In this document: positions 17,882-26,753 of the stretch, piece after piece | Position numbering within the stretch: the stretch's first letter is position 1 | Layout: every line of letters begins with the position of its first letter | Assembly (NCBI RefSeq): GCF_030678915.1 | Contig: NZ_JAUUTZ010000019.1 | Coordinates: forward strand, 1-64,000 | DNA from: Paracoccus wurundjeri | GTDB lineage: Bacteria; Pseudomonadota; Alphaproteobacteria; Rhodobacterales; Rhodobacteraceae | Direction: 5' to 3' | Length of the DNA stretch: 64,000 bases | Notes under the pieces: model-generated | What the model was told of the DNA's origin: nothing | Database searches by the model: none | The model's input: only the letters and a program-made list of their open reading frames with translations | Program-made: the position numbers and the translations under genes

Positions 17882-18214
17882 GACGAAACTCCTTTCCCAT
17901 AAAGACTACCAACTTAGTCGTATATTGTTATTCCAAATATTTCCGGATCTGAAGAAAAATAATCCTCATCGGCGCGATTCCTCCGAAACAAGCAGGTTCC
18001 GGGGCGCTTGATCAGGGCTTGCGCCCCTTGATTGAAAAAGAATCAGAACAGCTTGACACTCGTTCCAGGGCGTTCCGCGGATATCCGCTGACTGGCCCGC
18101 CCGATGTCGGGCTCAACCTGCAAGGAATATGAAATGCAAAAGAGACCGGCGGGTATCCACCGATCTCTTTCACATGACATGAAGCCGGTTCTTCACCGGC
18201 CCCAGAGAAGCGGA
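17882..18214. other. Intergenic region, no gene
   Basis: This 333-base gap holds the promoter of the hydrolase operon at its left end (AT-rich, about 17900-17960) and two hairpins at its right end that follow the chemoreceptor gene (18139-18170 and 18184-18200). No convincing ORF is present. Confidence 0.7.
18139..18170 (-). terminator. Terminator of the chemoreceptor gene
   Basis: A 14-base stem, AAAGAGACCGGCGG with CCACCGATCTCTTT and a 4-base loop. On the minus strand the two imperfect positions become G-U wobble pairs and a U run ends the stem; on the plus strand they are C-A mismatches. It therefore terminates leftward transcripts. A second 6-base hairpin (18184-18200, GCCGGT with ACCGGC) sits between it and the stop. 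Confidence 0.72.
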
Positions 18215-20422
18215 TCAATATCTGACGAATTCGGCATCCGATATCTGATCTTCTCCCAGATCAAGCACGACGCCACCGGATCGCCCGTTTCCGTTCGCAA
18301 CCCGTTTTGCCGCCGGAGCGGTTGCCATGGCGGGCGCGTCGTTATTCGCGCGGCGCGTAATGGAAGAAATTTCCGCGCTTTCCATCACCGGGCTAGCGGC
18401 CATTTCATGAAACGACGCGGAGCCGCTATTGCCCAGCCGGAAGAATGAAATGACGCCGCGAAGCTGTTCGGACTGCGTTGCCAGATTTGCAGAGACGTTT
18501 GCCGCCTCGGTCGATGCTGACGCGTTTTGCTGGATCACCGTATCGAGTTCGCGAATTGCCTGATTGATCTGCTCCACGCCGATATTCTGTTCGCGTGCCG
18601 CGGCACTGATCTCTTGCACGAGATCCGCGGTTCTCTGGATCGAGGGGACCAATGCGGACAGCATTTCGCCGGCTTTCTGGCTGACCTCCAACGTGCGGCC
18701 GGACAATTCGCTGATCTCGCCGGCGGCCTGTTGGCTGCGTTCGGCCAGTTTGCGCACTTCCGAAGCGACGACCGCAAAGCCTTTGCCGTGCTGACCGGCG
18801 CGCGCGGCCTCGACTGCGGCATTCAGGGCAAGCAGATCCGTCTGCCGGGCGATTTCCTGGATGATGTTGATCTTCTCGGCAATGGTTTTCATCGCGCGTA
18901 CCGCCTCATCCACCGCCTCGCCGCTTTGAGCGGCCTCTTTGGCGGATTGTGTGGCGATCTTTTCGGTCTGCGCCGCATTGTCCGAAGATTGGCGGATATT
19001 CGCGGTCATTTCTTCCATGGAGGCGGATGCCTGTTCCGCGGCGGCGGCCTGCTGGGTCGAGCCGTGGCTGAGTTCTTCCGCGGTGACGGACATGGCCTGC
19101 GCACCTTCGGCGACGCCATCCGAACTCACATTGGCATTCGCGATCACGTCGCGCAGTTTTTCAAGCATCTGCTCCAGCGCGATTCCAAGGGAATCCTCTT
19201 CTGACCGGGGTTTGATATCCACTGCCAGATCGCCGTGGCTGATCTTTTCCGCCGCGCCGGTGATATCACGCATCGAAGCGTTCATCCGATCCATTGCCCC
19301 CAGCAAATCGCCGATTTCATCGTTGGACGTGGGCTTGGCGTCGACCGAAAGATCGCCCTTGCCAACCCCTTCGGCCACAGCAACCGCGCGGCCCAGACCG
19401 CGGCTGACTATCATCGAAATCCAGAAGGCGGCGGCAATACCAATTGCGGCCGCACTTCCCGCACCGATCAGTAGAAGAACACGGCTTGCCTGATATTCGT
19501 CGGCCGTTCGAGAGACCGAGTCCTTCATGCGTGTATTGCTGCGCTGTGCATATTCTTCAAGCAACTCTTCATTGGCCCGGGCCAGCGGCAAAAGTGTTTC
19601 GGTCACCAGTTCCCTGGCGCGCTCTTCGCTGTTGCGCAGTCCAAGACTGACGATCTCTGCAATTGAACTGTTCAGAGTTTTGACCGCATCGCGCAGCCGG
19701 GAAAATTCCGCTTTTGCGTAACCATTGGCCGCTGCTTGCATAGCATCTACGGCTGCCGATGCCGCAATACCGGATTGGACGGCTTTCTCGCCCTGTTCCG
19801 CAGCCTCGGCTTCATCCGTCATCGTAATTGTATAGGCCCCCCGGCGCATCGTGTTTCGCAGATGCCCTTTGATCTCATTCGTCAGAAGGCGCATTTCGGG
19901 TGAATTGACCGATGGATTTCGCGATGTTGCCGCAACAACGGCATCTACGGCAGTCTCTGCGAGACGCAGGGCTTCCCGCGCGTCATTATGCAGCAGTTCC
20001 GCAGCATGCGTACCTGTGTTTTCCAGCGCCAGTGCGAAGACCTCCTGCAAAGTATCCGCAACCCGTTTCCGATTGGCCGAAAAATCTTCGAGCAGCCCGA
20101 GACCGGTTTCAGTGGTCAGGGGAACAAGCTGATTATAAGATTGTTCGACTTCCTGATTATACATTTCTGCTTGGGCTATACCGGCCCGTTTTGCTGCCTC
20201 ATCCTGCGCCATCATGACAATGCCGACGGAACGACCGACTTGCGCCTCGGATTCCTGCATTTCAAGTGAAAGTCTGACCCGTTCATGATAAACATTGATT
20301 AATTCCTCCGTTCGCTCGTTTGCGGCGGATAGGCTGGTGATCGCCAGCCACACCACCGCCCCCAACGTCGTCAGGACGGCAGCGAACGCGATGGCCAGTT
20401 TGGCTTTGATGGTAATGCGCAT
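18215..20422 (-). CDS. Methyl-accepting chemotaxis protein
   Basis: A 735-residue chemoreceptor. An N-terminal membrane helix (about 8-30) is followed by a large periplasmic helical domain (about 31-330), a second membrane helix (about 330-355), two HAMP-like segments (about 355-460) and the signalling domain. The hairpin tip is present as [21 protein letters not shown] and [18 protein letters not shown], which contacts CheA and CheW. No CheR-docking pentapeptide is obvious at the C-terminus, which ends EFVRY. The ligand is unknown. It is a single gene with its own terminator. Confidence 0.93.
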   Translation of the reverse strand: MRITIKAKLAIAFAAVLTTLGAVVWLAITSLSAANERTEELINVYHERVRLSLEMQESEAQVGRSVGIVMMAQDEAAKRAGIAQAEMYNQEVEQSYNQLVPLTTETGLGLLEDFSANRKRVADTLQEVFALALENTGTHAAELLHNDAREALRLAETAVDAVVAATSRNPSVNSPEMRLLTNEIKGHLRNTMRRGAYTITMTDEAEAAEQGEKAVQSGIAASAAVDAMQAAANGYAKAEFSRLRDAVKTLNSSIAEIVSLGLRNSEERARELVTETLLPLARANEELLEEYAQRSNTRMKDSVSRTADEYQASRVLLLIGAGSAAAIGIAAAFWISMIVSRGLGRAVAVAEGVGKGDLSVDAKPTSNDEIGDLLGAMDRMNASMRDITGAAEKISHGDLAVDIKPRSEEDSLGIALEQMLEKLRDVIANANVSSDGVAEGAQAMSVTAEELSHGSTQQAAAAEQASASMEEMTANIRQSSDNAAQTEKIATQSAKEAAQSGEAVDEAVRAMKTIAEKINIIQEIARQTDLLALNAAVEAARAGQHGKGFAVVASEVRKLAERSQQAAGEISELSGRTLEVSQKAGEMLSALVPSIQRTADLVQEISAAAREQNIGVEQINQAIRELDTVIQQNASASTEAANVSANLATQSEQLRGVISFFRLGNSGSASFHEMAASPVMESAEISSITRRANNDAPAMATAPAAKRVANGNGRSGGVVLDLGEDQISDAEFVRY

Positions 20423-20554
20423 GATGATTCCTCGCTAAGGGATGTGATGTTGTAGCGAGGTTGTTCCTAAGAAATCGTTTCGGACCCGGGCATTCACCAT
20501 GCGCCTGCCCAAGGAATATACTGAAAATTTGACTTATCGCTTGCCGGCCCGCTT

Positions 20555-21541
20555 CTATCCGTCCCAGACGCGATCAAGCAAATTGATCCAGTTGAGCCCA
20601 AGAACCTTTTCGATCTTTGTCTCTGTCCAGCCCGCTTGCGCCATTGCATCGGCGATATTCGGAAAATCACGCAATTGCCGGAAACCTTCCGGGTTTACGA
20701 TCTCGCCGAAGCTGGTCAGTTTCCGGCCGAATCCCTTGTCATGGGTGATCCAGTCGAAGAATTCCGTGTCATAGCCCTGCGTGAAATCCGTGCCGATGCC
20801 CACGGCATCTTCGCCGACAAGATTGATCACATAATCCATCGCATCGACATAGTCCGAGATCGTCGAGTTCGTGCCCCTGGCAAGGAAAGGCGGGAACATC
20901 GTCACGCCGACAAATCCGCCCTTGTCGACGATATAGCGCAGTTCCTCGTCCGATTTGTTGCGGGGATGCGCCTTCAGCCCTGACGGCAGGCAATGGGAAT
21001 AGGCGACGGGGACCGAAGATTCATCGATCACATCCCGCGACGTTCTGGGCCCTACATGGCTGAGATCGCACAGCATGCCCACGCGATTCATTTCTGCGAC
21101 CACCTCGCGCCCGAAATCGGAAAGCCCGCTGTCGCGGCTTTCATAGCATCCGCTGCCGACCCAGTTCTGCGTGTTATAGGTCATCTGCACGATGCCGACG
21201 CCCAGCGTTTTGAGAACCTCGACATAGCCGATCCGGTCCTCGAAGGCAGAGGTGTTCTGCATCCCCAGGATGATCGCGGTCTTTCCGTCGGCTTTGGCCT
21301 GCCGGATATCCGCGACGCTTTCGGCCTTGACGATATGATCCGAATATTCGCGGAACCAGCTGTTCCACTGCGCAATGTTGCCGACCGTATCCGTGAAGTT
21401 TTCCCAAACGCTGCAGGTGCAATTCGCGGCCGTCAGACCGGCCTGCTGCATCTCGCTGAAAAGCTCGCCGCTCCATTTCGAGATGATAAGCCCGTCCACG
21501 ACGATCGAGCTTTCATAGATGCGGGTTGCGCTGTCCTTCAT
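20555..21541 (-). CDS. M19 membrane-dipeptidase-like protein
   Basis: A 328-residue protein of the renal-dipeptidase fold. Family motifs CDLSHVG, YSHCLP and GIGTDFTQG retain several metal ligands. The usual N-terminal HxD is replaced: the segment reads VDGLIISKW, and the later bridging glutamate position reads LGMQN. This altered form resembles the dipeptidase next to dimethylglycine demethylase genes in Pseudomonas (PA5396 type). It follows the DUF5943-like gene in the same operon. True peptidase activity is doubtful by eye; a betaine-related role is inferred from the neighbour. Confidence 0.82.
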   Translation of the reverse strand: MKDSATRIYESSIVVDGLIISKWSGELFSEMQQAGLTAANCTCSVWENFTDTVGNIAQWNSWFREYSDHIVKAESVADIRQAKADGKTAIILGMQNTSAFEDRIGYVEVLKTLGVGIVQMTYNTQNWVGSGCYESRDSGLSDFGREVVAEMNRVGMLCDLSHVGPRTSRDVIDESSVPVAYSHCLPSGLKAHPRNKSDEELRYIVDKGGFVGVTMFPPFLARGTNSTISDYVDAMDYVINLVGEDAVGIGTDFTQGYDTEFFDWITHDKGFGRKLTSFGEIVNPEGFRQLRDFPNIADAMAQAGWTETKIEKVLGLNWINLLDRVWDG

Positions 21542-21628
21542 GATATTCTCCGTTTCATATGTCCTGAGCGGCGGGGACCGCGCGCCGCACGGCGTTCGCG
21601 ATCCGGTGGTTTCGGTTGGGGTGATGGG

Positions 21629-22162
21629 TCAGCCGGGAAGCTTGTAGATAACCTCGAACCGGCATTCCGGGGCGCCGGTGGCTGCGCATTGCGTTTCGCG
21701 GCAAGAGATCGTGTCGGGTCTGATGCCCCTCGCTGCGCAGACGAATTGCATGGCGCCGATCAGGAAACCCTCGAACATGTAGCAGGTGGGGGCGGTGGCC
21801 CGGTCCCGCGCTTCCAGCACATAGATGGAATCCCGAAGCGTGATTTCCGCGGTCAATCGGTTCAGATCCAGGATTTCGACGGTGAACCGGCCCCAGCCAC
21901 GCTCTGAAAGCCGCTTCAGGTAATGTTCGAACACCTCACTCTCCGAGGCGCCTAACAGTTCGGCCTGACGCTCGCACCAGTGAAAGGCGGATTTCGCGCC
22001 GGAACGGTCCAGAACGGCGCCATAGGCCACGCGCCCCAATGACGCCTCGATCTCCCTGTGCATGTTCACCATGAAATGCCGTGGCACGTATAGCATGGGC
22101 ATGCCATCGGTGCGCCAGACGCCACTGGCCTCATCCACCTCGATTTCAACAGCGGGCTGCAT
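21629..22162 (-). CDS. DUF5943-like protein
   Basis: A 177-residue soluble protein. The segment GVWRTDGMPMLYVPRHFMVN near residue 14 closely resembles the PA5397 family (DUF5943), and the C-terminal half, ending in a Cys-rich stretch (SCRETQCAATGAPECRF), resembles 4-vinyl-reductase-type ligand domains. In Pseudomonas this family sits between a dipeptidase-like gene and dgcA of betaine catabolism. Here it sits between the same dipeptidase type and an MHS transporter. Function unknown; a sensor or small-molecule binder is possible. Confidence 0.75.
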   Translation of the reverse strand: MQPAVEIEVDEASGVWRTDGMPMLYVPRHFMVNMHREIEASLGRVAYGAVLDRSGAKSAFHWCERQAELLGASESEVFEHYLKRLSERGWGRFTVEILDLNRLTAEITLRDSIYVLEARDRATAPTCYMFEGFLIGAMQFVCAARGIRPDTISCRETQCAATGAPECRFEVIYKLPG

Positions 22163-22219
22163 TGCGTCATCCTTTCGGTTTCAGGTTCCCGGCCATGCCC
22201 TTGGGTGGCCGGCGGATAT

Positions 22220-22257
22220 CCGGTCTTCCCGAACCATTGAATGAACGGGAAGGCCGG
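22220..22257. terminator. Hairpin between transporter and DUF5943 genes
   Basis: A 12-base stem, CCGGTCTTCCCG with CGGGAAGGCCGG and one imperfect position, lies in the 115-base gap inside the leftward operon. No U run follows. It may stabilise RNA or reduce read-through from the transporter into the next gene. Confidence 0.35.
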
Positions 22258-22277
22258 GGTGGTCATCGCGTGGATCG

Positions 22278-23648
22278 CTATGCCGAATTGGGCAGCGCGT
22301 CTGCTTCCGCTTCCTCGGTAAATCCATCGACCAGCGATATGCGGTGTGTCTCGCGCAGCGCCAGTCCGCCTGCCGCGGCCAGTACGGTAATCAACATCAG
22401 ATAGATCGCAGGTGAAAGATTGTTGTCGGTGACATCGATCAGCCATGTCGCCATCAGGGGCGCGGTGCCGCCGAAAAGCGTATAAGAGATATTGTAGGTG
22501 AAGGCCGAGGCCGTATAGCGGGTGCGCGTCGGGAATGTTTCCGACATCAGCGTCGCTGTCACCACATTGCTGGTAAGCGCGCCGACCGCCAGAAGCAGGA
22601 CACCGGGGACCGCCTTCAGGAGTTCCCCCGAGCTTGCAAGCAGGAAAGCCGGTATGGTCATCAGCAGAAACCAGGCGCAGACGAAGCCGATCGTCCTCCG
22701 GCGGCCGAACCGGTCCGAAAGCGCCCCTGCGACCGGGCAGAACAATGCGGCGAAAACAAGCGCGATGAGCGAAACCAGCAAGGCGCCCGGACGGGTGAGA
22801 CCACCGACCACCTGCAGATAGGTCGCGAAATAGGTGGTGAACGTATAAAAGGACAGTGCTGTCAGCGAGATGAAAGCCCCCAATCGCAGGATTGAATGAA
22901 TCTGGCTTTTCAGGGTTTCCCGCAGGGGTGAATGCGCATGAGTGCTGTCTTCCGCGGCCAGCGCCTTGAATGCGGGGGTCTCTTCCATGCGCCACCTGAG
23001 GTAAAGGCCGATCAGCCCCAGAGGCGCGGCGATCAGGAACGGCACCCGCCAGCCCCAGCCGGCCATAGCCTCGGGCGTCAGACTGTTTTCCAGCGCAAAG
23101 ACCAACAGTGCCGCCGAAGCGAAAGCCGTGAAAGTCGAAACCGGGATAAAGCTGCCATACCATCCGCGCTTGTGCCGGGGCGAATGCTCCATGACATAGG
23201 CGATGGACCCGGCATATTCGCCGCCCGCCGAGAAGCCCTGCAAACAGCGCAGGACGGTCAGCAGGATCGGGGCGGCAATTCCCAGGCTTTCATGTGTCGG
23301 CAGCAATCCGATCAGCGTTGTCGCCCCTGCCATGAGCAGAATCGTCAGGGACAGGATGCTTTTCCGGCCAATCCGGTCGCCCAATATGCCGAAGAATATC
23401 CCTCCCAGGGGGCGCATCGCGAAGGCGACAGCGAAGACGCCGAAGGTCTTTAGCAGCCCCAGACTGACGCTTTCGCTGGGAAAGAACTGGTTGGCGATAA
23501 CCGTCGCCAGAAAGCCGTAAACCGCGAAGTCGAACCATTCGACGAAATTCCCAATGGCTGCCGCACTGATGACTTTGCCAAGCGTGGGTGGTGCGTCGCT
23601 TTCCGCCAGACGGTGCCCGTCATGCTGCGATCGCTGATCACTTGTCAT
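22278..23648 (-). CDS. MFS transporter, metabolite:H+ symporter (MHS) family
   Basis: A 456-residue transporter with twelve predicted membrane segments. The MHS-type loop motif between helices 2 and 3 reads GDRIGRKS, and the repeat later reads DRFGRRRT. Family members (ProP, ShiA, KgtP types) import betaine, proline, shikimate or organic acids with protons. It is first in the operon with the DUF5943-like and dipeptidase-like genes and diverges from a LysR gene. A betaine-like substrate is a reasonable guess. Confidence 0.88.
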   Translation of the reverse strand: MTSDQRSQHDGHRLAESDAPPTLGKVISAAAIGNFVEWFDFAVYGFLATVIANQFFPSESVSLGLLKTFGVFAVAFAMRPLGGIFFGILGDRIGRKSILSLTILLMAGATTLIGLLPTHESLGIAAPILLTVLRCLQGFSAGGEYAGSIAYVMEHSPRHKRGWYGSFIPVSTFTAFASAALLVFALENSLTPEAMAGWGWRVPFLIAAPLGLIGLYLRWRMEETPAFKALAAEDSTHAHSPLRETLKSQIHSILRLGAFISLTALSFYTFTTYFATYLQVVGGLTRPGALLVSLIALVFAALFCPVAGALSDRFGRRRTIGFVCAWFLLMTIPAFLLASSGELLKAVPGVLLLAVGALTSNVVTATLMSETFPTRTRYTASAFTYNISYTLFGGTAPLMATWLIDVTDNNLSPAIYLMLITVLAAAGGLALRETHRISLVDGFTEEAEADALPNSA

Positions 23649-23793
23649 TACGTGAACTCCCTGAAAATTTGTGCTGTCGTTCTGTCAGGTTCTGTCGCCT
23701 GTCAGAGGTGATGATCCGCTTAGCCATCAGCGTTGTAAAATATCATTTTTGGCTTTATTAATAATTGTAAGGAAATAATCGAAGGGACCGGCA
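23649..23793. promoter_or_regulatory. Divergent promoter between MHS transporter and LysR
   Basis: A 145-base gap serves both genes. Its right half is AT-rich and holds the perfect palindrome TTATTAATAA (23755-23764), about 30 bases before the LysR start. LysR regulators usually bind such divergent gaps at T-N11-A type sites, so this is the expected operator region. Confidence 0.45.
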
Positions 23794-24699
23794 ATGAGTC
23801 TGGATCTTCGCCATCTGCGCGCCTTCAGCACGCTTGGCCGTGAATTGCACTATCGCCGCGCATCCGAGAGCCTGCGCATCGCGCAACCTGCCTTAACCAA
23901 GACGATCCAGCAGCTTGAAGAGCATATCGGGGCACCGCTGCTTGTCAGGTCCACGCGCCGCGTCGAACTGACCGAGGCCGGGCGCGTGTTCCTGAATGAA
24001 ATCTCGAACGTGGCGGCCCAGATAGATCTCGCGGTCGAGCGTGCGAGGAAGGCGGCCCGTGGCGTGCGGGGCGAGTTGCGCATCGCCTATACCGATTTCG
24101 CGATCAACGGTCTCCTTCCGCATTTCCTGCGAGAGTTCAACACGGCTCATCCTGACATCTATCTTGATCTGATCTTCATGCCGACGATCCACCAGCATGA
24201 GGCGATCCTGCAGCACCATATCGATATCGGTTTCCTGTACGGCGTCTCGGATCAGCAGCCGATCAGCAGTCTGACCTTTGACGAAAACGACTATGTGGCC
24301 ATCCTGCCGGAGAACCATCATCTGGCAGGGCGGGCACAACTGACCCTCGGCGATCTGAAAGCCGAGAAATTCGTGTTCGGAACCGGTGACAGCTGGATCA
24401 TCTTCCGCAAGCAGGTCTTTGCGGAATGCAGGGCCCGGGGGTTCTTTCCGGATATATCGCTTGAGGCGACAAGCAGCGACGGTATCTTCGGTCTGGTTAT
24501 CGCGGGCGCCGGCGTGGCGATCTATTCCAGCTGCATCGGAAATATGCCGCGACAGGGCATCGCGATCCGGCAACTGGTCGACATGGAGGCAAAACTGCCC
24601 ATCACCGCGGTCTGGGAGCGCGGCAACAACTCAGAAGAACTGAACATCTTCCTGCGGTTTTTGCGCCGCACCCGGCCGCTCATTTCCGCAGCAAGCTGA
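23794..24699 (+). CDS. LysR-family transcriptional regulator
   Basis: A 301-residue LysR regulator. The winged helix-turn-helix is at residues 2-60 (LRHLRAFSTLGRELHY at the start, AQPALTKTIQQLE as recognition helix), followed by a linker and the periplasmic-binding-like effector domain (about 90-295). It is divergent from the MHS transporter operon and is probably its regulator. The cytosine genes downstream start 128 bases after its stop and are probably separate. Confidence 0.9.
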   Translation: MSLDLRHLRAFSTLGRELHYRRASESLRIAQPALTKTIQQLEEHIGAPLLVRSTRRVELTEAGRVFLNEISNVAAQIDLAVERARKAARGVRGELRIAYTDFAINGLLPHFLREFNTAHPDIYLDLIFMPTIHQHEAILQHHIDIGFLYGVSDQQPISSLTFDENDYVAILPENHHLAGRAQLTLGDLKAEKFVFGTGDSWIIFRKQVFAECRARGFFPDISLEATSSDGIFGLVIAGAGVAIYSSCIGNMPRQGIAIRQLVDMEAKLPITAVWERGNNSEELNIFLRFLRRTRPLISAAS

Positions 24700-24826
24700 A
24701 TATACGAGCCAAATTCCGGGCATCGGATAAAAACCTGACATCGGGTTGGTTCTCGTGGTCACGATTGCCTTGTGTTATCACATAAGCTCCGTGATGTTTG
24801 GAACAACAATAATCCTGGGGGACGGA

Positions 24827-25282
24827 ATGACGGAAGATGCGGATCGACAATTCATGGCGCTGGCGCTGGACGAAGCCCGGCAGGGGATGGCAGATGGCGG
24901 CCTGCCCATCGGTGCGGTGCTGGTTCGGAACGGTAAGGTCGTCGCCTCGGGTCACAATCAGCGCGTTCAGCATGGCGACCCCATCGCGCATGGCGAAATG
25001 GACTGCCTGCGCAAGGCGGGACGACAGCGCAGTTATCGCGACACCGTGCTTTATACCACGCTTAGCCCCTGCATGATGTGCAGCGGCACGATCCTGCAAT
25101 TCGGCATTCCCCGCGTCGTCATCGGCGAGGCCGAGAATTTCGAGGGCGACATCCCCTTTCTGCGTGGCCGTGGCGTCGATATCACGTTGATGGATGACGA
25201 GGGCTGCAAGGAGGTGATGCGGCATTTTCTGGCTTTGCCCGGCAATCTGGAGCTGTGGCATGAAGACATAGCCGAGGATTGA
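24827..25282 (+). CDS. Yeast-type cytosine deaminase
   Basis: A 151-residue zinc deaminase that should convert cytosine to uracil and ammonia. It has the cytidine-deaminase-fold signature with His55 and Glu57 in AHGEMD and Cys82/Cys85 in PCMMC. Unlike tRNA adenosine deaminases (HAE) it has HGE, and the stretches LYTTLSPC, FGIPRVVIGE and the end with WHEDIAED match Saccharomyces Fcy1 rather than bacterial CodA, which is an amidohydrolase. Start chosen at MTEDADRQF, after a GGGGGACGG ribosome site; the longer frame has no homology. The next gene is a CodB permease, which fits a cytosine pathway. Confidence 0.85.
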   Translation: MTEDADRQFMALALDEARQGMADGGLPIGAVLVRNGKVVASGHNQRVQHGDPIAHGEMDCLRKAGRQRSYRDTVLYTTLSPCMMCSGTILQFGIPRVVIGEAENFEGDIPFLRGRGVDITLMDDEGCKEVMRHFLALPGNLELWHEDIAED

Positions 25283-25293
25283 GGGGCGGCGGC

Positions 25294-26571
25294 ATGGATC
25301 AGAAAAGCCAGGATTACCCGCTGTCCGAAGTGCCGCAAGCGGCCCGCAAGAGCTTTGGATCGCTTGCTGTCGTACTGCTGGGGTTCACTTTTTTCACCGC
25401 GACGATGTTCGCCGGCGGTCAGATCGGCACGGCCTTTCCGCTATGGCCGGATCTGGTGGCGATCATCGTGACCGGCAACCTGCTTCTGGGCGCCTATGTC
25501 GCGGTGCTGGGGATGATCGGCGCGCGCACCGGGCTGAACACGGCGCTGCTCAGCCGTTTCAGCTTTGGCCGGATCGGGGCGAAGCTGCCCGATCTGCTGT
25601 TGGGGTTCACGCAGATCGGCTGGTATGGCTGGGGTACGGCGACCATGGCCGTCGTGCTGCTGCGCTTGATCGGGATAGATGCCGAGACTCATTCGGTTCT
25701 CGCTTACGCATTGATGATCCTTTTCGGCTTCGCTTTCTGCTGGACGGCCTATATCGGCTATCGCGGACTCGAGCTTCTGTCGATCGTCTCGGTGCCGCTG
25801 ATGGTCCTGCTTCTGGCGGTATCGCTGTGGATTGCGGTCGAAGATGGCGCGGGCGGTCAGGGGCTGATGGCGATCCAGCCCGGCCATGCGCTTGGCATCG
25901 GCACCGCCATCACCATGGTTTTCGGCACTTTCGTGTCAGGCGGCACGCAGGCGACAAACTGGACCCGCTTCGCAGCCAGCCCGCGTCAGGCCGTCTGGGC
26001 TTCTTTGGTGGCTTTCTTCATCGGTAACGGGCTGATGATCACGACCGGAGCAATCGGGGCGCTGGTCTATCAGCAGCCCGATATTGTCGATGTGCTGGTG
26101 ATTCAGGGGCTGACAGTGCTGGGTATCCTCATGCTGTTCCTGAATCTGTGGACCACGCAGGACAACACCATCTATAATTTTTCGGCTGTGGGCTGCACGG
26201 GCTTTGCCACCGACAAGCGGCGGATGGTCACGGTCATCGGTGCGGCGATCGGAACGGTTCTGGCGCTTCTCAGGATCGATCTGTATCTGATCCCGTTCCT
26301 GCTACTGCTGGGCACCTTCATTCCGCCCATCGGCGGGGTCATCATGGCCGATTATCTGGTCAAGCGCCGCGGATCCTATCCGCCAATCGCCTCGGCCGAT
26401 CTGCCGGATTTCAACAAGGCGGGTCTGGCAGGTTATGTGGTCGGGTGTCTTGCGGCCTATTTCAGCCCGGGTATCCCGCCACTTATCGGCATCATCGTTG
26501 CAATCGTTACCTATGTGATGGTCGATCGGGTGCTGTCGGAACGGGATAAGCCGGCGGCTGGCTCGCCCTGA
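25294..26571 (+). CDS. codB: Cytosine permease (NCS1 family, CodB-like)
   Basis: A 425-residue inner-membrane transporter with about twelve helices. The N-terminal motif PLSEVPQAARKS and the segment SGGTQATNWTRFAASPRQA are typical of CodB. It imports cytosine with sodium or proton. The start ATG at 25294 follows GAGGGGCGG; a TTG at 25279 is less likely. It starts 11 bases after the deaminase gene, so import and deamination are co-expressed. Confidence 0.9.
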   Translation: MDQKSQDYPLSEVPQAARKSFGSLAVVLLGFTFFTATMFAGGQIGTAFPLWPDLVAIIVTGNLLLGAYVAVLGMIGARTGLNTALLSRFSFGRIGAKLPDLLLGFTQIGWYGWGTATMAVVLLRLIGIDAETHSVLAYALMILFGFAFCWTAYIGYRGLELLSIVSVPLMVLLLAVSLWIAVEDGAGGQGLMAIQPGHALGIGTAITMVFGTFVSGGTQATNWTRFAASPRQAVWASLVAFFIGNGLMITTGAIGALVYQQPDIVDVLVIQGLTVLGILMLFLNLWTTQDNTIYNFSAVGCTGFATDKRRMVTVIGAAIGTVLALLRIDLYLIPFLLLLGTFIPPIGGVIMADYLVKRRGSYPPIASADLPDFNKAGLAGYVVGCLAAYFSPGIPPLIGIIVAIVTYVMVDRVLSERDKPAAGSP

Positions 26572-26608
26572 AAATATACAGCAGGCAAGGATTGATACAT
26601 CCGTTGCG

Positions 26609-26632
26609 TCCGGCCTGTTTCCAGGGGCCGGA
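26609..26632 (+). terminator. Hairpin after codB
   Basis: A 7-base stem, TCCGGCC with GGCCGGA and a 10-base loop, lies 37 bases after the CodB stop and is followed by TTG rather than a T run. It is the most likely end of the cytosine transcript. Confidence 0.5.
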
Positions 26633-26753
26633 TTGCGGTGCCGGTACAGGTCGCGGCCCTGTGTTCACGAAAGGGTCATGCGGTTGTCGGGAACCGGCAG
26701 GTATACCGCTCGTTGTTCATCACAGCACAGAACATAGCTTGTGAGGAATACAG

